A stretch of DNA of 64,000 bases, taken from positions 620,001-684,000 of the forward strand of contig CM073199.1 in the NCBI GenBank assembly GCA_037042915.1, read 5' to 3'. Below the pieces are notes generated by a model. It was not told where the DNA came from, did no database searches, and saw only the letters and a list, made by a program, of their open reading frames with translations. This document shows positions 60,467 to 64,000 of the stretch, in pieces (within the stretch, counting starts at the first letter, position 1; each line of letters opens with the position of its first letter). Position numbers and translations under genes: made by a program. This stretch comes from Auricularia sp. M13. Lineage: Eukaryota; Basidiomycota; Agaricomycetes; Auriculariales; Auriculariaceae.

Positions 60467-61547
60467 ATGGACGCGTTGAGCACTGCAACCTACGTTCTAG
60501 CCCTTGCAGGCGCTGTACTCCTGCTGCCTGTGCTGTACCGCCTGCTCGTCTTTATCTATGTTTACTTTCCGGGCTTGCACGACGGCGCGATTAACAAGTA
60601 CATGTGGCCAGAGCGTCCTTACGCACTCATTACTACTGCAACGGACGGCATTGGCAAGGCGCTTGCGAAGGAGCTATACGGGCGCGGGTTCAACCTGGTC
60701 ATTCATGGCCGCAATCCGGACAAACTTGCCAAAGTCCGCGACGAACTGCTTCAGGCGGCCAAGGGCGACGTGCGCATCTGGCGCGAAGACTGCAGCAAGG
60801 GGCGCTGGGATAATAAGGAACTGCTCGAGGTTACGAAAGGACTGGACCTAACCACTGTCGTGCTTGTCAACGGCGGCACTCAAATCAAAAGCTACCCGTA
60901 CGTTCCATTCCATATCCGTCCCAAAATTTCTGCCAAATGTCTCATATGTAACCAAAGCATCGATGGGCAGACTGACGATGAGATATACGAAGTTATGTCG
61001 CTGAACTTTTTCTTCTCTGCCTTCGTCATTCGCACCCTACTGCCGTCTCTGCGCGCCACAGCGAAACGCGGTCCCACCAAACTCTGCGCACTGGGGTCCA
61101 TGGCCGCATTCTATCCGCCCCCGTATCTCCTGGTTTATAGTGCGTCGAAGATGGCACTCGAGGGCCTCTTGCACGGCATTGCCAGCGACGAGCGTTTCGA
61201 GGGCCGCGGTAACAACCTTGACGTGAAGTACATTCAGGCAAGCCTCAGCACACCTCTCTTCCTCATTCAGAAAGTCTAACTCATCTCTGACCGCCTACTA
61301 GGTGGGGAACGTCAGCTCCGCAGGGAACACCTCGCCGCCGGACTGGCAGACGCCCACGAGCGAGGCGTTTGCAAAGGACATTGTGCGCCGCATCGACGCG
61401 CCGTGGCGATGGGCATGCGCGAACGCCGTACATGCGTTCAGCGCGTGGATGATGCCGCAGATTCCTGAGCGGACTGCGCAGGGCATTGTCGCGAAAGTCA
61501 TGGTGGAGCAGTACGGCGACAAGATCTTGGGAAAGAAAAACGATTGA
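60467..61547 (+). CDS. Membrane-anchored short-chain dehydrogenase/reductase
   Basis: The ATG at 60467 gives an N-terminal membrane segment (YVLALAGAVLLLPVLYRLLV), then the SDR nucleotide-binding turn ITTATDGIGKALAKELYGRG (the TGxxxGIG motif reads TATDGIG), FNLVIHGRNPDKLAKVRDEL, VVLVNGGTQ, CALGSMAAFYPPPYL and the active-site YSASK with Ser, Tyr and Lys in place. After a GC-AG intron (61238-61301) it continues VGNVSSAGNTSPPDWQTP and ends YGDKILGKKND. It resembles 17-beta-hydroxysteroid dehydrogenase 12 / 3-ketoacyl-CoA reductase-like SDRs of the endoplasmic reticulum; substrate unknown. A segment near 60900-60960 (RPKISAKCLICNQS) may be a retained 57-bp intron, since relatives lack it. Confidence 0.85.
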
Positions 61548-61690
61548 ATGGACGTGTTCACACAGTCCCCCACATATAGCATGCATACATAACGATATGT
61601 AGTGCAGATATGACACAATATAGACATAGTGCAGGCAGTGACTCGTGTGCACAAGGACAAGGCAGAACATCACGACGCAGCTACAAACAA

Positions 61691-61958
61691 TCAAACACGA
61701 CGACGCTTTTTGCGTGGAGGAGCTGCTCCCTGAGCGGCATCGGCAGCGGCGCGGGCCTCAGCAGCCTCGGCCCAGGCTCGACAGCCCTTGACGCCGTCCT
61801 TGTGCCGCTTGAGGAACGTCTCGCTCTTCGCGCGCGAATAGGTTGCGGGACAGAGACTGAAGATGTTGGTGGTTCCGTGCTGCGAGCGATGGCCAGGTCA
61901 CTGCACACGTCGGTAAGGTCGATTTCCCAGACCAACGACTCGTATCTGAAGACTCCAT
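61691..61958 (-). CDS. Small basic protein with C-terminal nuclear-signal-like tail
   Basis: The ATG at 61958 gives MESSDTSRWSGKSTLPT; a 52-bp intron (GTGTGC to TTCAG) joins in frame to LCPATYSRAKSETFLKRHKD, GVKGCRAWAEAAEARAAADA and the end AAPPRKKRRRV. About 72 residues. A Cys-x(n)-His-x(n)-Cys spacing is present but no known finger. The KKRRRV end would serve as a nuclear localisation signal. Codon bias favours this frame in the second exon; the short first exon is less certain. Confidence 0.45.
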
Positions 61959-63224
61959 GACAAAAAAAATGGTGAGAGTGATTCAAGTCGGTCAGCATTC
62001 ATAAAGTCAGGATGTGGTGGTAGATGCTTGACAACCGGCATCCGGCTCGACTGGCATATTCCGTTTGATTGTGGAACTTGAACCGTGCCAGTCACGGTCT
62101 TTAGTATGCACTCAGCTCGCAGCTTGCATCAAACTCTATTGAACTGTCTAGTTGCTAGCAATAACTATCGGAGTCTTAACTCGTTCACGGCGCGTTCTCC
62201 TGTGGAGCGATAAGCAAAACCCGCTTGCCTCGCTTCTACCCTCTACACCCGCCGTGCTCTTTGAACCCTGATCCTCAGGTCTCGCGCTCCTTGTGCGCAC
62301 ACCACACGCATGTCATCCGGAATGCAGTCGACTGGAGAAAACAGCCCTGATGCCCGTCATCGCGCTCTCTGTTTCCGTACCGGCGTCGCTGCACTAGCTC
62401 ACAGTGCGCGTCATCCCCGACGTTGACAGCTGCGCGCGTGATGGTGTGATCGAGTCAACGGCCGACATCCCCCTTGCACGCTGCTCTTAGCTTGACACTC
62501 GCACGGGCGCGCACGCTGCTCGCGCTCTTATACGAGCTCTGGCTTTACGCTCTGGTGCTGGTGCTGCCCTCTCGCGCAGCTTACGCTGCACTACTCCTCC
62601 ATGCCACTACCCGCATTCCAGTCCCTGCTTTCCCTGGAGGGCGCGTTCTCTGCGCCGGCGCTATGGATACTTGCGCCCGTGTGCAGCCCCATGCAGCTCA
62701 GATACCGCCATGCCACGTCACGCGCACCGTGCGGCCCGGCGGCGTGCTAGAGAACTTCGTTGTGGTGAACGTCTATGCCGAAGAAGAGCACGATACTGCG
62801 CGCGGAGAGTACGGCGGTCTCCAAATTCTACCTGAACTTTTCAAGCGGCAATGCGCTATCCCCTCGCTCCCGCTGAGGTTGAAGGCGCGGTCTGCCCTTC
62901 CTGTGTAATACGACTGGGCTTTGAGAAGTCCTGAACTGCTCCAACAGCGACAGCGTGGTTCGTCACCTCTCTTCGCGACGGTCGCTACGGGCGTGAAGCG
63001 CGGGAATACATTGTCCATTCTCCGCTTTCGGCGAGCGTGGGCAGCTTTTGTCCTCTCGGCGTAACGGCTTTAGCCGGCGCTTCGGTGGTCACCTACCAAG
63101 TTGACTCGGTATAAAGCAACACACAGGGCAACAAACATTTCAACCACTCGGCCCTGTCCCTCTCCCGCTCTCGCACGGGTTATATCTCAGGTTTCCCGTC
63201 CTCAAACCCGGCCCTCTGCTCAAC
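61959..63224. other. 1.27 kb spacer upstream of the last regulator gene
   Basis: Likely control region of the C2H2 gene at 63225. An open frame at 62474-62908 begins with TTG and has no motif, so it is not called. The gene's TATA box lies at 63110. Confidence 0.4.
63110..63115 (+). promoter_or_regulatory. TATA box of the last C2H2 gene
   Basis: TATAAA, 115 bp upstream of the ATG at 63225. Confidence 0.45.
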
Positions 63225-64000
63225 ATGAACTTCGACTTCGGCAACCAGAACGGATTCACGTCAGTTCATGCTTTCATCGCGCGCGAGTACTGTGCTGAGC
63301 GCTCACGCGTACTGTCTAGATTTGATTTCGCTGCCCCGTTCCCTGGCTTTCTGCTGCCGCAACTCCCTCCCCTCCCATACGCGTTCCCCGCGCCCGCGAA
63401 CATGTTTCCGAACAATCTGCCTCTACTGCCTGGACTGTCAGCACCCTTCATCTACCCTACACGGATGGAACTCCAGCAACCAGCGATAGATGGTACTATC
63501 GATCCCTCACTCATCTCCAATGCGCTGAGTCGCCCATACTCGCCGGAGCTAGCCTCCGTCGATGGCGATGGCGAGTCTGTCACTGCGGCATCATCCACGC
63601 CCGCAGACGGGTCGACGGTCGTTGTGTCTCCCACTGGGGACACCCACTCTAACTTCTCGAATCCCAAGGTCCTCCAGGACACCTTGCCCTTCGAGCGCAG
63701 CTCAAGGGTGACCCCAAGCCACGAAATGCCCAACAAACGCGCGGCGAGCACAGTGGCCGCCACGGTCTCGCGCAGCGCATCGGGCAAGTTCGCCTGCCCC
63801 GTCGACGGCTGTGTGAAGGACTTCGCGGCGCGCTGCAGCCTCGCGCGGCACCTCTGGTCCAACGGCGTCGCATGTCCGCAGGCATGCGGCGCGATCGTGC
63901 GCCGCGGCAACGACAAGGCCACCTTGGACAGGCATCTTGGACTCTTTTGCAAGAAAACTGCACTTGCAACGCGCCTGCGGAATAAGGCGCTCCACAAGAA
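63225..64000 (+). CDS. C2H2-type zinc-finger regulator (3' end cut by the window)
   Basis: Starts MNFDFGNQNGFT; a 66-bp intron (GTCAGT to GTCTAG) joins to FDFAAPFPGFLLPQLPPLPY, a Pro/aromatic-rich region, then LSRPYSPELASVDGDGESVT, a Ser/Thr-rich part, and a basic lead-in (NKRAASTVAATVSRSASGKF). Two fingers follow: CPVDGC with 12 residues before H and a closing Cys, then CPQAC...DRHLGLFC. The frame is open to the last base, so the C-terminus is outside. Likely a nuclear DNA-binding regulator. Like the regulator at 87-1014, its second finger closes with H-x4-C. Confidence 0.75.
   Translation, partial: MNFDFGNQNGFTSVHAFIAREYCAERSRVLSRFDFAAPFPGFLLPQLPPLPYAFPAPANMFPNNLPLLPGLSAPFIYPTRMELQQPAIDGTIDPSLISNALSRPYSPELASVDGDGESVTAASSTPADGSTVVVSPTGDTHSNFSNPKVLQDTLPFERSSRVTPSHEMPNKRAASTVAATVSRSASGKFACPVDGCVKDFAARCSLARHLWSNGVACPQACGAIVRRGNDKATLDRHLGLFCKKTALATRLRNKALHK

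Noticed and set aside
62474-62908. 144-codon plus-strand frame with a hydrophobic start
   Set aside because: Begins with TTG, has no conserved motif and no supporting splice or promoter signals.

Overview
The window looks like a piece of a filamentous basidiomycete genome, most likely an agaricomycete. Reasons: GC-rich coding DNA cut by many introns of about 50-60 bp with GT(A/G)NGT donors, closely packed genes on both strands, fungal families (DUF1996 secreted proteins, DUF4470 proteins, a HET-C homologue, a TMD0-less MRP-type ABC transporter), and a Kyakuja-Dileera-Zisupton (KDZ) type DNA transposon. No RNA genes or CRISPR arrays were seen. Exon joins were worked out by hand from reading frame and splice signals, so boundaries are approximate unless given.

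Layout. 1-1.1 kb: a C2H2 regulator (-). 1.7-6.35 kb: a 4.65 kb DNA element with long structured terminal inverted repeats and no intact gene. 6.7-7.1 kb: a small unknown gene. 7.4-9.3 kb: a tandem pair of peroxiredoxin-like AhpC/TSA genes (-). 10.5-16.5 kb: two DUF1996 secreted proteins with a small conserved gene between them. 16.8-40.9 kb: one MRP-type ABC transporter gene split in its second membrane domain by an 18.05 kb transposon (about 20,370-38,422). 41.2-44.4 kb: a DUF4470 protein (-). 44.8-48.3 kb: a het-c homologue (-). 49.1-51.8 kb: a MYND-finger protein (-). 52.2-53.5 kb: a dienelactone hydrolase family protein. 53.9-54.3 kb: a second copy of the small conserved gene. 54.9-56.8 kb: a TLDc/OXR1-type protein. 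57.4-58.6 kb: the 3' half of an MFS exporter. 58.8-60.3 kb: a SET-domain methyltransferase-like protein. 60.5-61.5 kb: a membrane-anchored SDR. 61.7-62.0 kb: a tiny basic protein (-). 63.2 kb to the end: another C2H2 regulator, cut by the window.

The most unusual part is the 18 kb insertion. It has about 93-bp inverted ends placed symmetrically, an 8-bp target duplication inside a 12-bp match, a KDZ transposase fused or adjacent to a Ulp1-like (C48) protease, and at least six cargo genes: two related helical proteins sharing an intron position, coiled-coil proteins, a GRPPKY-motif protein, and two large proteins with Cys clusters. One cargo gene contains four near-identical introns alternating with 27/33-bp micro-exons. 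A short CCTAGGCA/TGCCTAGG word is scattered through the element's non-coding DNA. The transposase core reads in changing frames, while the protease half and both flanking ABC halves are open. This suggests a fairly young insertion of an element whose own transposase has decayed, or one mobilised in trans.
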